Below, in pieces: positions 8,117 to 16,314 of a stretch of DNA of 64,000 bases. The number at the start of each line of letters is the position of its first letter. Position 1 is the first letter of the stretch. The translations under genes were made by a program, and so were the position numbers. The notes below the pieces were generated by a model. It was not told the origin of the DNA, did not search any database, and worked only from the letters and a program-made list of their open reading frames with translations. Source of the DNA: Flavobacterium collinsii (GTDB lineage: Bacteria; Bacteroidota; Bacteroidia; Flavobacteriales; Flavobacteriaceae); NCBI RefSeq assembly GCF_902804485.1, contig NZ_CADCST010000093.1, forward strand, positions 1 through 64,000, read 5' to 3'.

Positions 8117-8437
8117 ATGGACTTAATGGGAATGATGGGCAAACTTAAAGAAACCCAACAAAAAATTGAAGATACAAAAAAGCGTCTAGATACTGTTTTG
8201 ATTGATGAACAAAGCGCTGACGGATTATTGAAAGTAACATTAACCGCAAATAGAAAAGTAAAATCAATCTCTATTGATGATTCTTTATTGGAAGATAAAG
8301 AACAACTTGAAGACTACCTTATTGTAACTCTGAATAAAGCAATAGAAAAAGCAACAAGCGTAAACGAAAGAGAATTGGATGCTGTTGCCAAAATGGATAT
8401 GCCAATGATTCCGGGAATGGATAATCTTTTTAAATAA
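8117..8437 (+). CDS. ybaB: YbaB/EbfC family nucleoid-associated protein
   Basis: The 106-residue product has the family layout: an N-terminal helix rich in Met, Lys and Glu ([21 protein letters not shown]), a central sheet ([20 protein letters not shown]), and a C-terminal helix ending in the short [10 protein letters not shown] tail. YbaB proteins form dimers that bind DNA and are thought to affect nucleoid structure and gene expression. The length is normal. It is convergent with the threonine aldolase gene, with a large palindrome between them. Confidence 0.85.
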   Translation: MDLMGMMGKLKETQQKIEDTKKRLDTVLIDEQSADGLLKVTLTANRKVKSISIDDSLLEDKEQLEDYLIVTLNKAIEKATSVNERELDAVAKMDMPMIPGMDNLFK

Positions 8438-8450
8438 GACTAAGCAACAA

Positions 8451-8594
8451 GTTGCAAAGGCTCAGAGTAGCAAAGGGACAAAGGTTTTGACTTTGTCAAA
8501 TTTGAGCGCTATAAACAAAAAAGATACACAGATCTGTGTATCTTTTTTGTTTAACCTTTGTCCCTTTGAGCCTTTGCGACTCTGAACCTTTAAC
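8451..8594. repeat. Word-type inverted repeat around a palindrome
   Basis: The left arm (8451-8487) and right arm (8551-8594) share AACCTTTGTCCCTTTG as an exact inverted 16-mer. Beyond it, shorter words (ACTCTG, AGCCTTTGC) occur in both arms but in permuted order. The same words reappear near 45410 and 56560-56745. The arms enclose the 42-bp palindrome listed separately. Confidence 0.7.
8512..8553. terminator. Perfect 42-bp palindrome, bidirectional terminator
   Basis: Every base from 8512 to 8532 pairs with its partner from 8553 back to 8533, centre at AGATCT, with A-run and T-run flanks. It can fold as a loop-poor hairpin on either strand. It sits between the convergent ybaB and threonine aldolase genes, so bidirectional termination is the simplest role. 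Confidence 0.85.
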
Positions 8595-9613
8595 TAAAAC
8601 TTCTGCAACGTTTCAATTACATAGGTATGCATTACTTCTTTGTAATCTAAATGTGTGACAATTCTAAGCTTATTATGTCCCATCGAGCTTATTAAGATAT
8701 TTTTTTGTTTTAATTTCTCAATCAAAAGCTGATCACTATATCCTTCTGCCAAAGAAAAAATCAAAATATTCGTTTCCACCGGTTCTATGGCTGAAACCCA
8801 GGATTTTGTACTTAATACAGCTGCAATTTCTTTAGCTCTTCTGTGATCTTCTGCCAGTCTTTCAATATTATGTGCCAAAGCAAACAATCCCGCTGCGGCT
8901 AAATAACCTACCTGACGCATCCCTCCACCAAGTATCTTCCTTATTCTCAACGCTCTACGAATATCTTCTTTACTTCCAAGCAGCACAGAACCTATTGGAG
9001 CACCTAATCCTTTAGACAAACAAACTGAAATCGTATCGAAAATTGCTCCAAACTCTTTTGGGTTTTGCCTCTTAGCGACCAATGCATTCCAAATTCTGGC
9101 TCCGTCTAAATGGAATTTCAAATTATTGGCGTCACAAACTTTTTTTATCTCTCTTAAATCTTCTAATTCATAACAAGCACCACCTCCTTTATTAGTGGTA
9201 TTCTCCACACAAACCAAACTCGTTAACGGACTGTGATAAAACTCTGGATCGTTAATTGCCGCAGCAACCTGGCTCGCATTTATCATCCCGCGATGTCCGT
9301 CTAACAAACAACAGGAAACACCGCTGTTAAACGAAACTCCACCTCCTTCATAATGATAAACATGAGCATATTTATCTGCAATCAATTGTTCTCCGGGTTG
9401 TGTATGTAATTTAATTGCGGTTTGATTTGCCATAGTTCCAGATGGAAAAAAAAGCCCGGCTTCCATACCAAAAAACTCAGCTACTCTAGTCTCTAATTCG
9501 ATAACTGTAGGATCCTGCCTGTATACGTCATCGCCAACATGAGCATTAAACATATACTGCAACATTTCATATGTTGGTTTAGTAATGGTATCGCTAATTA
9601 AATTTATTTCCAT
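8594..9613 (-). CDS. ltaE: Low-specificity L-threonine aldolase
   Basis: The 339-residue product is a fold-type I PLP enzyme that splits L-threonine or L-allo-threonine into glycine and acetaldehyde. Family features are SDTITKPTYEM near the start, GDDVYRQDPTV, the FPSGTMANQ cofactor loop, FHLDGARIWNA and the PLP lysine K201 in CLSKGLGAPIGS. The length is typical. A TAATTTTG element (9646-9653, minus strand) lies about 32 bases before the ATG. The 3' end touches the word-type repeat shared with ybaB. Confidence 0.9.
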   Translation of the reverse strand: MEINLISDTITKPTYEMLQYMFNAHVGDDVYRQDPTVIELETRVAEFFGMEAGLFFPSGTMANQTAIKLHTQPGEQLIADKYAHVYHYEGGGVSFNSGVSCCLLDGHRGMINASQVAAAINDPEFYHSPLTSLVCVENTTNKGGGACYELEDLREIKKVCDANNLKFHLDGARIWNALVAKRQNPKEFGAIFDTISVCLSKGLGAPIGSVLLGSKEDIRRALRIRKILGGGMRQVGYLAAAGLFALAHNIERLAEDHRRAKEIAAVLSTKSWVSAIEPVETNILIFSLAEGYSDQLLIEKLKQKNILISSMGHNKLRIVTHLDYKEVMHTYVIETLQKF

Positions 9614-9645
9614 ATTCTAAAAACTATATCTTATTTTTGTACAGC

Positions 9646-9653
9646 AAAATTAC
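9646..9653 (-). promoter_or_regulatory. -7 element of the threonine aldolase gene
   Basis: TAATTTTG on the minus strand, a perfect match to TANNTTTG, with its 3' end 32 bases before the start codon at 9613. Confidence 0.6.
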
Positions 9654-9764
9654 GTATTACTGTTAGTTAATTTTGGTAAGTTTCAGTAAATTTTAACTTC
9701 CTAATTACTATAGAACCAAATTAACGTAATATTTGTAAAAAACATATAAAACTACTATTAATTT

Positions 9765-10863
9765 ATGACAACGACCGAACAAATAAAAGGTATTGTGGAG
9801 CGCCTTGGTGCGTTGAGGAGGTATCTTTGACGTTGATGCCAAGCTAATCGAAATTGCAAACGAAGAAGAAAAGACCTTTGCGCCTGATTTTTGGAACAAT
9901 GCAAAAGAAGCCGAAGCCATTGTGAAAAACCTTCGAAACAAAAAAAAATGGATAGAAGATTACAACAAAGCAATCGAACTGACAGATGAATTACAACTGG
10001 CGTATGATTTTTACAAAGAAGGGGAACTTTCTGCAGAAGAATTAGACGAACATTACAACACCACTCAGGCACATATTGAAAACATTGAGTTCAAAAACAT
10101 GCTTTCAGATGAGGGCGACAGTTTAAGCGCCGTAGTCCAAATTACAGCCGGAGCAGGTGGAACTGAAAGTTGTGACTGGGCCGGAATGCTTATGCGAATG
10201 TACATGATGTGGGGAGAAAGTTACGGTTACAAAATAAAAGAACTGAACTTCCAGGCTGGAGAGGTTGCCGGGATCAAAACCGTCACCTTAGAATTTGAAG
10301 GCGATTATTCTTTTGGATATTTAAAAGGTGAAAACGGAGTACATCGTTTAGTCCGAATCTCTCCTTTTGACAGTAATGCCAAACGTCATACTTCATTTGC
10401 ATCTGTTTACGTATATCCGTTGGTAGATGATAGTATCGAGATTGACATCAATCCTGCCGATATCGAAATTACCACTTCGCGTTCAAGCGGTGCCGGAGGA
10501 CAAAACGTAAATAAAGTTGAAACCAAGGTACAATTGGTACACAAGCCAACCGGAATTCAGATTCAATGTTCCGAAACACGTTCTCAACAAGACAACAGAC
10601 AACGTGCTATGCAAATGTTACGTTCTCAATTGTACGAAATCGAGCTGAAAAAACAACAGGCACAACGTGCCGATATCGAAGCCGGAAAAATGAAAATTGA
10701 ATGGGGCTCACAAATACGCAACTATGTGATGCAACCTTATAAACTAGTAAAAGACGTTCGTACAGGCTATGAAACCAGTGATGTTGACGGTGTAATGAAC
10801 GGCAACATTGATCCGTTCCTGAAAGCATTTCTAATGATGATGGGACAGAAAGAGGAAGAATAA
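9765..10863 (+). CDS. prfB: Peptide chain release factor 2 (programmed +1 frameshift)
   Basis: Translation starts at ATG 9765 and runs 21 codons to an in-frame TGA at 9828-9830. A +1 shift on CTT-TGA-C then enters the long frame from 9829 to the TAA ending at 10863, giving 365 residues, the usual RF2 length. The stop-recognition motif SPF (199-201) and the peptidyl-hydrolysis motif GGQ (about 244-246, [11 protein letters not shown]) are present. RF2 reads UGA and UAA and binds the ribosome. The frameshift is autoregulatory: scarce RF2 lets the shift occur. Calling only the internal ATG at 9922 would wrongly remove 52 residues. Confidence 0.95.
9816..9831 (+). promoter_or_regulatory. RF2 +1 recoding site with internal Shine-Dalgarno
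   Basis: AGGAGG (9816-9821), TAT, CTT-TGA-C (9825-9831). This is the same arrangement as the classical RF2 site, including three bases between the SD-like stimulator and the CTT slip codon. It stands out because no other gene here shows a comparable SD sequence. Confidence 0.95.
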
Positions 10864-10902
10864 ATTAATTATCAGTATCCGGTCGCAGTTTTCAGTTCAC
10901 TG

Positions 10903-10937
10903 AGACTGAAGACTGAGACTGAAGACTGAAGACTGAG
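10903..10937. repeat. Short tandem GACTGA word repeat
   Basis: The words GACTGAA and GACTGAG alternate through 10903-10937, in the 98-base gap between prfB and msrB. No coding frame or hairpin explains it. It belongs to the group of locus-specific intergenic word repeats. Confidence 0.7.
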
Positions 10938-10961
10938 ATTGTAAACTTAAAAAAAAAAGTT

Positions 10962-11408
10962 ATGATAAAATGGGCAGATGTAATTCGTTTTACAAATAAA
11001 GGAAATCCGGTTCCAGAAAAGAGGGTAGAAAAAACAGAACAAGAATGGAAACAGATTCTAACTCCGGAAGAATTTCAGGTAACCCGATTAAAAGGTACCG
11101 AAAGATCTTTCAGTTCTGAGCTTTGCAGTTTGTTCGACCCCGGAATCTATGAGTGTAAATGCTGTGCAACCTTGCTTTTCGATGCTTCTGAGAAATTTGA
11201 ATCAGGAACGGGCTGGCCATCATTTACACAACCCTTAAAAGAAAATGCGATCGGATACCATGCCGATAAATCGTACGGAATGATTAGAGTTGAAGTTGTT
11301 TGCAATACCTGTGATGCACATTTAGGACACGTTTTTCCTGACGGCCCCGAACCAAGCGGTCTACGATATTGCATTAATGCCATTTCTCTTTCCAAAATAA
11401 AAGATTAA
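10962..11408 (+). CDS. msrB: Peptide-methionine (R)-S-oxide reductase
   Basis: The 148-residue MsrB reduces the R-epimer of methionine sulfoxide in proteins. Zinc ligands are two CxxC pairs (C65/C68 and C114/C117). The catalytic cysteine is C137 in GLRYCINA, within the usual GWPSF and HLGHVFPDGP signatures. No signal peptide is present, so it acts in the cytoplasm. It lies downstream of prfB on the same strand, separated by a repeat, and ends in its own terminator. Confidence 0.93.
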   Translation: MIKWADVIRFTNKGNPVPEKRVEKTEQEWKQILTPEEFQVTRLKGTERSFSSELCSLFDPGIYECKCCATLLFDASEKFESGTGWPSFTQPLKENAIGYHADKSYGMIRVEVVCNTCDAHLGHVFPDGPEPSGLRYCINAISLSKIKD

Positions 11409-11415
11409 AAAAATA

Positions 11416-11455
11416 AAATCGATTCCTTTCATGAAAAGCGAATCGATTTTTTTTA
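11416..11455 (+). terminator. Terminator after msrB
   Basis: Stem AAAATCGATTC / GAATCGATTTT with a 14-base loop followed by a T-run; it starts 8 bases past the msrB stop. Confidence 0.85.
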
Positions 11456-11759
11456 TACCAAGAATCTTTAACATAGCTTTTAATCAATTTGTAAGTTACT
11501 ACCTATCAATAATTTAATTCCAGATTTCAATCCTAATTCACATCAAATCAAAACCAAATTTGCACCAAAAAACCAATGATAACAACTTAAATACAAACTA
11601 AAAAACATTACCAAATCGATAGCTAAAATGTTAACTTTGTAATATTTACACTATTATTTTAAACATATTTCAATAAACTCAAAAATAACATTAGGTAATT
11701 AGAATCTAATTGATTTTATTTGGGAAAAATTAACCCCTATAATCTATTATATTCATTAA
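11456..11759. other. Gene-free upstream region of lpxD
   Basis: About 300 AT-rich bases between the msrB terminator and lpxD. No ORF, hairpin or repeat of note. I see no fully convincing TANNTTTG element close to the lpxD start. Confidence 0.5.
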
Positions 11760-12758
11760 ATGAAATCCTATTCAATTCAAGAAATTAACGAGGTAATCAA
11801 TGGCGTAATTTACGGCACTACTTCACAAAGCATTACAGCCACAGAACAATTAGAAAAAGCTACAACTTCAGAAATTTCGTTTATAGGAAACAAAAAATAT
11901 GAAAAATACTGGTCAACTTCAAATGCATCGATTGCAGTTGTTAACGAAGATATTTCAATAGAGCCAGGGGAAAATCGTGCATTTATCAAAGTAAAAAATG
12001 CCGATTTAGCCATGTCACAAATTTTAGCCCTTTTTGCCCCGCCTACCCCAATATTCCATACCACTATTCACAGAACAGCTACTGTCGACGAAACAGCTAT
12101 CATTGGTGAAGGTGCCAAAATTGGTGCTGGTTGCTACATTGGTCCAAAAGTAACAATTGGTTCTCATGCAACTATTTATCCAAACGTAACCATTCTCGAT
12201 GAATCTACTATTGGAAAAAACACCATTATCTGGTCAGGAACAGTTATACGCGAACGTTGTCATATCGGTAACGATTGTATCATTCATCCTAATGCAACGA
12301 TTGGCGCAGACGGTTTCGGATTTCGTCCTTGTAGCGAAAAAGGCTTGGTGAAAATTCCGCAAATCGGAAACGTAATTATCGGAAACGGAGTTGAGATTGG
12401 TGCAAACACTTGTGTAGACCGTGGAAAATTCAGCTCGACTATTCTGGGAGATGGCTGTAAAATTGACAACTTAGTACAAATCGGACATAATAGTAAATTA
12501 GGTAAATTTTGTATCATGGCTGGAAACAGTGGCCTTGCCGGTTCTGTAACTTTAGGAAATGGTGTTATCATTGGAGGAAGCGCTTCTATAAAAGACCATA
12601 CCACTATTGGCGATGGTGCTGTAGTTGGAGCGGGTTCAGGAGTTATCTGCGATGTTGCTGCCGGAAAAACCATGTTAGGCTACCCGGCTGTAGAAGCGCG
12701 TGATGCTTTAAAACAGTGGGCCATTCTAAAACGAATGGTTGGCGATTCTAAAAAATAA
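11760..12758 (+). CDS. lpxD: UDP-3-O-acylglucosamine N-acyltransferase (LpxD)
   Basis: The 332-residue product has an N-terminal uridine-binding domain (about 1-100) followed by a left-handed beta-helix of hexapeptide repeats (about 105-300). The DNLVQIGHN segment carries the histidine expected to be catalytic. LpxD adds the second acyl chain in lipid A synthesis. It stands alone here, away from lpxC/fabZ/lpxA. Flavobacteria often carry a second, stand-alone lpxD, so this may be the extra copy; that is inference. Confidence 0.88.
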   Translation: MKSYSIQEINEVINGVIYGTTSQSITATEQLEKATTSEISFIGNKKYEKYWSTSNASIAVVNEDISIEPGENRAFIKVKNADLAMSQILALFAPPTPIFHTTIHRTATVDETAIIGEGAKIGAGCYIGPKVTIGSHATIYPNVTILDESTIGKNTIIWSGTVIRERCHIGNDCIIHPNATIGADGFGFRPCSEKGLVKIPQIGNVIIGNGVEIGANTCVDRGKFSSTILGDGCKIDNLVQIGHNSKLGKFCIMAGNSGLAGSVTLGNGVIIGGSASIKDHTTIGDGAVVGAGSGVICDVAAGKTMLGYPAVEARDALKQWAILKRMVGDSKK

Positions 12759-12777
12759 TCAAAACAATATATACATG

Positions 12778-12807
12778 AAAAACCAGAAGGCAGCTTCTGG
12801 TTTTTTT
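12778..12807 (+). terminator. Terminator after lpxD
   Basis: Stem AAACCAGAAG / CTTCTGGTTT, four-base loop, then a run of T. Confidence 0.88.
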
Positions 12808-12969
12808 ATACACTGTCAATAAATACAGTCTTTACCTCTTCTAAAAGGGCTTTTAAATTTTGAATATCACAACCTTTATTTTATTTCATATCCAAATGAT
12901 ATTTATTATGTGGGTTTCAATTGATTTTGTAAATTAGCCAACACTATTTTGTTAAAACATTAAAATATT

Positions 12970-14598
12970 ATGGATTTAAACTTCAATAAAAACGAAGATC
13001 ACAATAAATTACTACTTTCTGAATTAAAACACAAATTTGCCAAAGTAAAACTAGGCGGAGGCGAAAAACGTATCGAAAAGCTACATGCCGAAGGGAAAAT
13101 GACAGCACGCGAACGCATCGACTACCTGCTGGACGAAAATTCTAAAAGCATTGAGATTGGAGGTTTCGTTGGAGAAGGAATGTATGCTGAACATGGTGGC
13201 TGTCCTTCTGGAGGAGTTGTCATTAAAATAGGATACATCAGAGGAAAACAATGCATTGTGGTAGCCAATGATGCTACCGTAAAAGCCGGTGCCTGGTTTC
13301 CTATTACCGGGAAGAAAAATCTGCGTGCGCAGGAAATTGCCATGGAAAATAGATTACCAATCATATATTTAGTAGACAGCGCAGGTGTTTATTTACCTCT
13401 TCAGGATGAAATTTTCCCGGATAAAGAACACTTCGGTAGAATCTTCAGAAACAACGCACAAATGAGCAGTATGGGAATCACTCAAATAGCTGCTGTAATG
13501 GGAAGTTGTGTTGCCGGCGGTGCCTACTTACCTATTATGAGCGACGAAGCTCTAATTGTGGACAAAACCGGAAGTATTTTCCTTGCAGGAAGCTATTTGG
13601 TTAAGGCTGCCATTGGGGAGACCATCGACAATGAAACTTTAGGTGGTGCTACAACGCACTGCGAAATCTCAGGTGTTACCGATTACAAAGCCAAAGATGA
13701 CAAAGATGCCCTTGAAAAGATAAAAAACATAGTAGACAAAATTGGTGATTTTGACAAAGCTGGTTACAGTCGAATCAAAGCCGAAAAACCTGCTCTGGAA
13801 CCTAAAGATATCTACGGAATCTTGCCAAAAGCGAGAAACGAGCAATATGATATGATGGAGATTATCAATCGTTTGGTTGATAATTCAGAATTTGAAGCTT
13901 ATAAAGAAGGTTACGGTCAATCTCTAATCACGGGATATGCCAGAATTGACGGTTGGGCCGTTGGAATTATAGCCAATCAAAGAAAAGTGGTGAAAACTAA
14001 AAAAGGAGAAATGCAGTTTGGAGGCGTAATTTACTCTGACAGTGCTGATAAAGCGACCCGTTTTATTGCCAATTGCAATCAAAAGAAAATACCTTTAGTT
14101 TTTCTACAGGATGTTACCGGTTTTATGGTCGGATCAAAGTCAGAACATGGCGGAATCATAAAAGATGGTGCTAAAATGGTCAATGCAGTAAGCAATTCGG
14201 TTGTTCCTAAATTTACCGTAATAGTTGGAAACTCTTATGGAGCCGGAAACTACGCAATGTGTGGAAAAGCCTATGATCCAAGATTAATTTTTGCCTGGCC
14301 AAGTGCGGAACTTGCCGTTATGGGCGGAACGCAAGCTGCGAAAGTACTTGCACAAATCGAAGCTTCTTCTCTTAAAGCAAAAGGAGAAATCGTAGACGAA
14401 GAGAAAGAAACCGAATTATTTAATAAAATAAAAGCACGTTACGACGAACAAACTTCCCCATATTATGCGGCTTCAAGATTGTGGACAGATGCCATCATCG
14501 ACCCTTTAGACACCCGTACCTGGATTTCTATGGGAATTGAAGCCGCCAACCACGCTCCGATTCAAAAAGCTTTTAATTTGGGAGTGATTCAGGTTTAA
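12970..14598 (+). CDS. Acyl-CoA carboxylase carboxyltransferase (beta) subunit
   Basis: The 542-residue product has two crotonase-like carboxyltransferase halves. The acyl-CoA side contains KMTARERIDYLLDE and DSAGVYLPLQDEIFPD; the carboxybiotin side contains FLQDVTGFMVG and GNSYGAGNYAMCGKAYDPR. Length and motifs such as GSIFLAGSYLVKAAIGE fit the methylcrotonyl-CoA carboxylase beta type of leucine breakdown better than propionyl-CoA carboxylase, but substrate cannot be settled by reading. The biotin-carrying alpha partner is not adjacent and must be encoded elsewhere. Confidence 0.85.
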   Translation: MDLNFNKNEDHNKLLLSELKHKFAKVKLGGGEKRIEKLHAEGKMTARERIDYLLDENSKSIEIGGFVGEGMYAEHGGCPSGGVVIKIGYIRGKQCIVVANDATVKAGAWFPITGKKNLRAQEIAMENRLPIIYLVDSAGVYLPLQDEIFPDKEHFGRIFRNNAQMSSMGITQIAAVMGSCVAGGAYLPIMSDEALIVDKTGSIFLAGSYLVKAAIGETIDNETLGGATTHCEISGVTDYKAKDDKDALEKIKNIVDKIGDFDKAGYSRIKAEKPALEPKDIYGILPKARNEQYDMMEIINRLVDNSEFEAYKEGYGQSLITGYARIDGWAVGIIANQRKVVKTKKGEMQFGGVIYSDSADKATRFIANCNQKKIPLVFLQDVTGFMVGSKSEHGGIIKDGAKMVNAVSNSVVPKFTVIVGNSYGAGNYAMCGKAYDPRLIFAWPSAELAVMGGTQAAKVLAQIEASSLKAKGEIVDEEKETELFNKIKARYDEQTSPYYAASRLWTDAIIDPLDTRTWISMGIEAANHAPIQKAFNLGVIQV

Positions 14599-14721
14599 TT
14601 TTTTAAACATTCTTATAAATACGTTAAATTAAAAGTAAAAAACTTATTTTCAGCTACTTAAAATTAAATATACCATTAAAAATCAGTAACTTTAGTGGGT
14701 AATTTTTAATCACGTAGTATC

Positions 14722-15144
14722 ATGGAAAATGTAAAAAGTTTAAATAAATGGGCGAATTCGCACACTTATTTACCTGTAGATTTAGTACGTATTGTATTGG
14801 GGATTTTTTTATTTATGAAAGGAGTTTCATTTGTAACGAATGTTCAATATCTGCATGATTTAATTTCTCCCATTGATAAGTTTGGTGGCGGAATGTTTTT
14901 ATTACATTATATAGCACCAGCCCACATGATTGGTGGTATCATGATTGTTTTTGGGCTACTCACCCGTTGGGCAATAGCTGCTCAGTTACCCATCCTTTTT
15001 GGGGCCATTCCGATTAATTTTATGGGACACATGCATTCCGAAAGCTTAATTCTTGCTATTGTAGTTTTGCTGATTTGCGTATTCTTTTTATTCTACGGAA
15101 GCGGAAAACACTCAGCTGATTATTATTTCAAAATGCAACAATAA
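14722..15144 (+). CDS. DoxX family membrane protein
   Basis: The 140-residue product has four hydrophobic helices (about 20-36, 55-80, 85-103, 108-126) and the DoxX-type start LVRIVLGIFLFMKGVSF, with GGIMIVFGLLTRWAI in the middle. DoxX-like proteins are small inner-membrane proteins of varied or unknown role, some linked to redox or thiosulfate metabolism. It is a single gene with a terminator-like hairpin directly downstream. The assignment to family is firm, the function is not. Confidence 0.8.
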   Translation: MENVKSLNKWANSHTYLPVDLVRIVLGIFLFMKGVSFVTNVQYLHDLISPIDKFGGGMFLLHYIAPAHMIGGIMIVFGLLTRWAIAAQLPILFGAIPINFMGHMHSESLILAIVVLLICVFFLFYGSGKHSADYYFKMQQ

Positions 15145-15149
15145 CTTTG

Positions 15150-15189
15150 TTTTATCCTCAACTACACCTATTAAATGTTGAGGATAAAA
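15150..15189 (+). terminator. Hairpin after doxX-like gene
   Basis: Perfect 13-base stem TTTTATCCTCAAC / GTTGAGGATAAAA (15150-15162, 15177-15189) beginning 6 bases after the stop. The following T-run is weak, so termination is likely but not certain. Confidence 0.7.
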
Positions 15190-15264
15190 TAATTAGTCCT
15201 TTTTTAAGGTTAATTAATGCTGCAAAATTTCTTTAATTGTCTTTTAAGGGTTAAATTCGCGACC

Positions 15265-15612
15265 ATGAATTGGATTCGTAAGACCATTATTTTTGTATCA
15301 CTTTTGATCATTGCTTTTTTTGCCTCACAAGCAAACGAATCTGTAGTGGAAAAAACTGAAAACAAAAAGGCAGATACTACTTTTTCTATCGACTATACTG
15401 ACTCTTTGGCTTTTATACAGCCACAAACAGGCTATAATCTGATAGGAAACATCAAAACGAATCATCCCGGTTTAATTAAGTGGTTTGACTCTTTATTAGT
15501 TGCTATTCCAAAACATCATGCTGTAAATACAGCTTCAAACTTTGCCAGTCAATTCAACATTCAGAGCAAAAAGATCCTTTTAATGCTCTACCCTTTCCAT
15601 TTTTTCTGGTAG
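15265..15612 (+). CDS. Hypothetical exported protein
   Basis: From the ATG at 15265 the product has 115 residues: an N-terminal hydrophobic segment (MNWIRKTIIFVSLLIIAFFASQA) that is a signal peptide or anchor, then a polar region without recognisable domain, ending in LLMLYPFHFFW. A longer frame to 15217 exists, but the charged MNWIRK start gives a normal signal sequence, so I prefer it. No family recognised. Confidence 0.5.
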   Translation: MNWIRKTIIFVSLLIIAFFASQANESVVEKTENKKADTTFSIDYTDSLAFIQPQTGYNLIGNIKTNHPGLIKWFDSLLVAIPKHHAVNTASNFASQFNIQSKKILLMLYPFHFFW

Positions 15613-15725
15613 ATTATTTTATGAAATTCTAGCGGAGAAGGCATTTCTTTTCCGAATCAATAAACCGTTTTCATCCTGAAAACTATTTACTATTTCATAA
15701 TAATTTATCAAATTTTACAACAAAA

Positions 15726-16196
15726 ATGGAAACAAGTGTAACCATAATTGGTATTGTGATCGCCATCATAGTAGCCATTCCTATTTATTTTTCAGCAAGA
15801 TCAAGTGCCGCAAGCAAAACGAAAATCTTAAACATAAAAAAGAAATTCAATCCAACTCATCCCGAAGATTTTGATCTAACAGAATCTCAAAGCAATAAAA
15901 CATTGACTATAGATCAAAAGAACAGAAAATTTATCCTGATGAACTTCAATCCAAATCAGGAGGAATCTACTTATGTCGATTTAAAAAGTGTCTCTTCTTG
16001 TAAACTAGCGTTGACAACTGATGGAAACTCAGACACCATACTAAAAATTGATTTTGAATTTCTCGACAGAGAAACATCTAAAAAAAACATAATTCCTTTC
16101 TATGATTTCGATGATGACCGCATCAAACAAATAAGTGCTTATCAAGATCATATGTTTGCGAAAAAATGGCTTAAAATCATTCAGGATTCTATTTAA
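15726..16196 (+). CDS. Hypothetical protein with one N-terminal membrane helix
   Basis: The 156-residue product has a single hydrophobic helix (residues 6-24, TIIGIVIAIIVAIPIYFSA) and a soluble remainder predicted to be beta-rich (KTLTIDQKNRKFILMNF, STYVDLKSVSSCKL, DTILKIDFEFLDRE). It looks like a cytoplasm-facing anchored domain. It ends 20 bases before a strong terminator. No family recognised. Confidence 0.6.
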   Translation: METSVTIIGIVIAIIVAIPIYFSARSSAASKTKILNIKKKFNPTHPEDFDLTESQSNKTLTIDQKNRKFILMNFNPNQEESTYVDLKSVSSCKLALTTDGNSDTILKIDFEFLDRETSKKNIIPFYDFDDDRIKQISAYQDHMFAKKWLKIIQDSI

Positions 16197-16216
16197 TGTT
16201 AGTTATTTAATTCAGT

Positions 16217-16248
16217 AAAAGGAGGCTCATTTTGAGCCTCCTTTTTTT
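16217..16248 (+). terminator. Strong terminator upstream of hemN
   Basis: Thirteen-base stem AAAAGGAGGCTCA / TGAGCCTCCTTTT with a three-base loop and following T-run. It isolates hemN from the upstream gene, three bases before the FNR-like box. Confidence 0.92.
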
Positions 16249-16250
16249 AC

Positions 16251-16294
16251 ATGATATTTGTCATTTTATTTCAAGTGCCAGTATTCTAATTTTG
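16251..16294 (+). promoter_or_regulatory. FNR-like box and -7 element of hemN
   Basis: ATGATATTTGTCAT (16251-16264) is a TGA-N6-TCA dyad of the Crp/FNR type. The -7 element TAATTTTG lies at 16287-16294, so the box centre is 29.5 bases from its 5' end, which puts the box near -41 from the start of transcription. The ATG at 16315 follows after about 14 leader bases. The same spacing is found at ccoS and at the PAS gene. Confidence 0.72.
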
Positions 16295-16314
16295 AGTATC
16301 CAAAATCCTCTTTT

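Noticed and set aside
9922..10863. prfB as a 313-residue gene starting at 9922
   Set aside because: The upstream 21-codon frame, recoding site and matching length of 365 residues show that the real start is 9765.
10864..10961. Intergenic repeat between prfB and msrB as a riboswitch or RNA gene
   Set aside because: It is a simple tandem word repeat without stable stems; no known RNA family features are visible.
12284..12673. Long antisense ORF inside lpxD
   Set aside because: It is the mirror of the hexapeptide repeat coding frame; the lpxD reading is fully conserved in character.
12897..12908. TGATATTTATTA before the acyl-CoA carboxylase gene as an FNR-type site
   Set aside because: One half-site is broken, the only -7-like sequence nearby has a mismatch and wrong spacing, and the gene has no low-oxygen logic.
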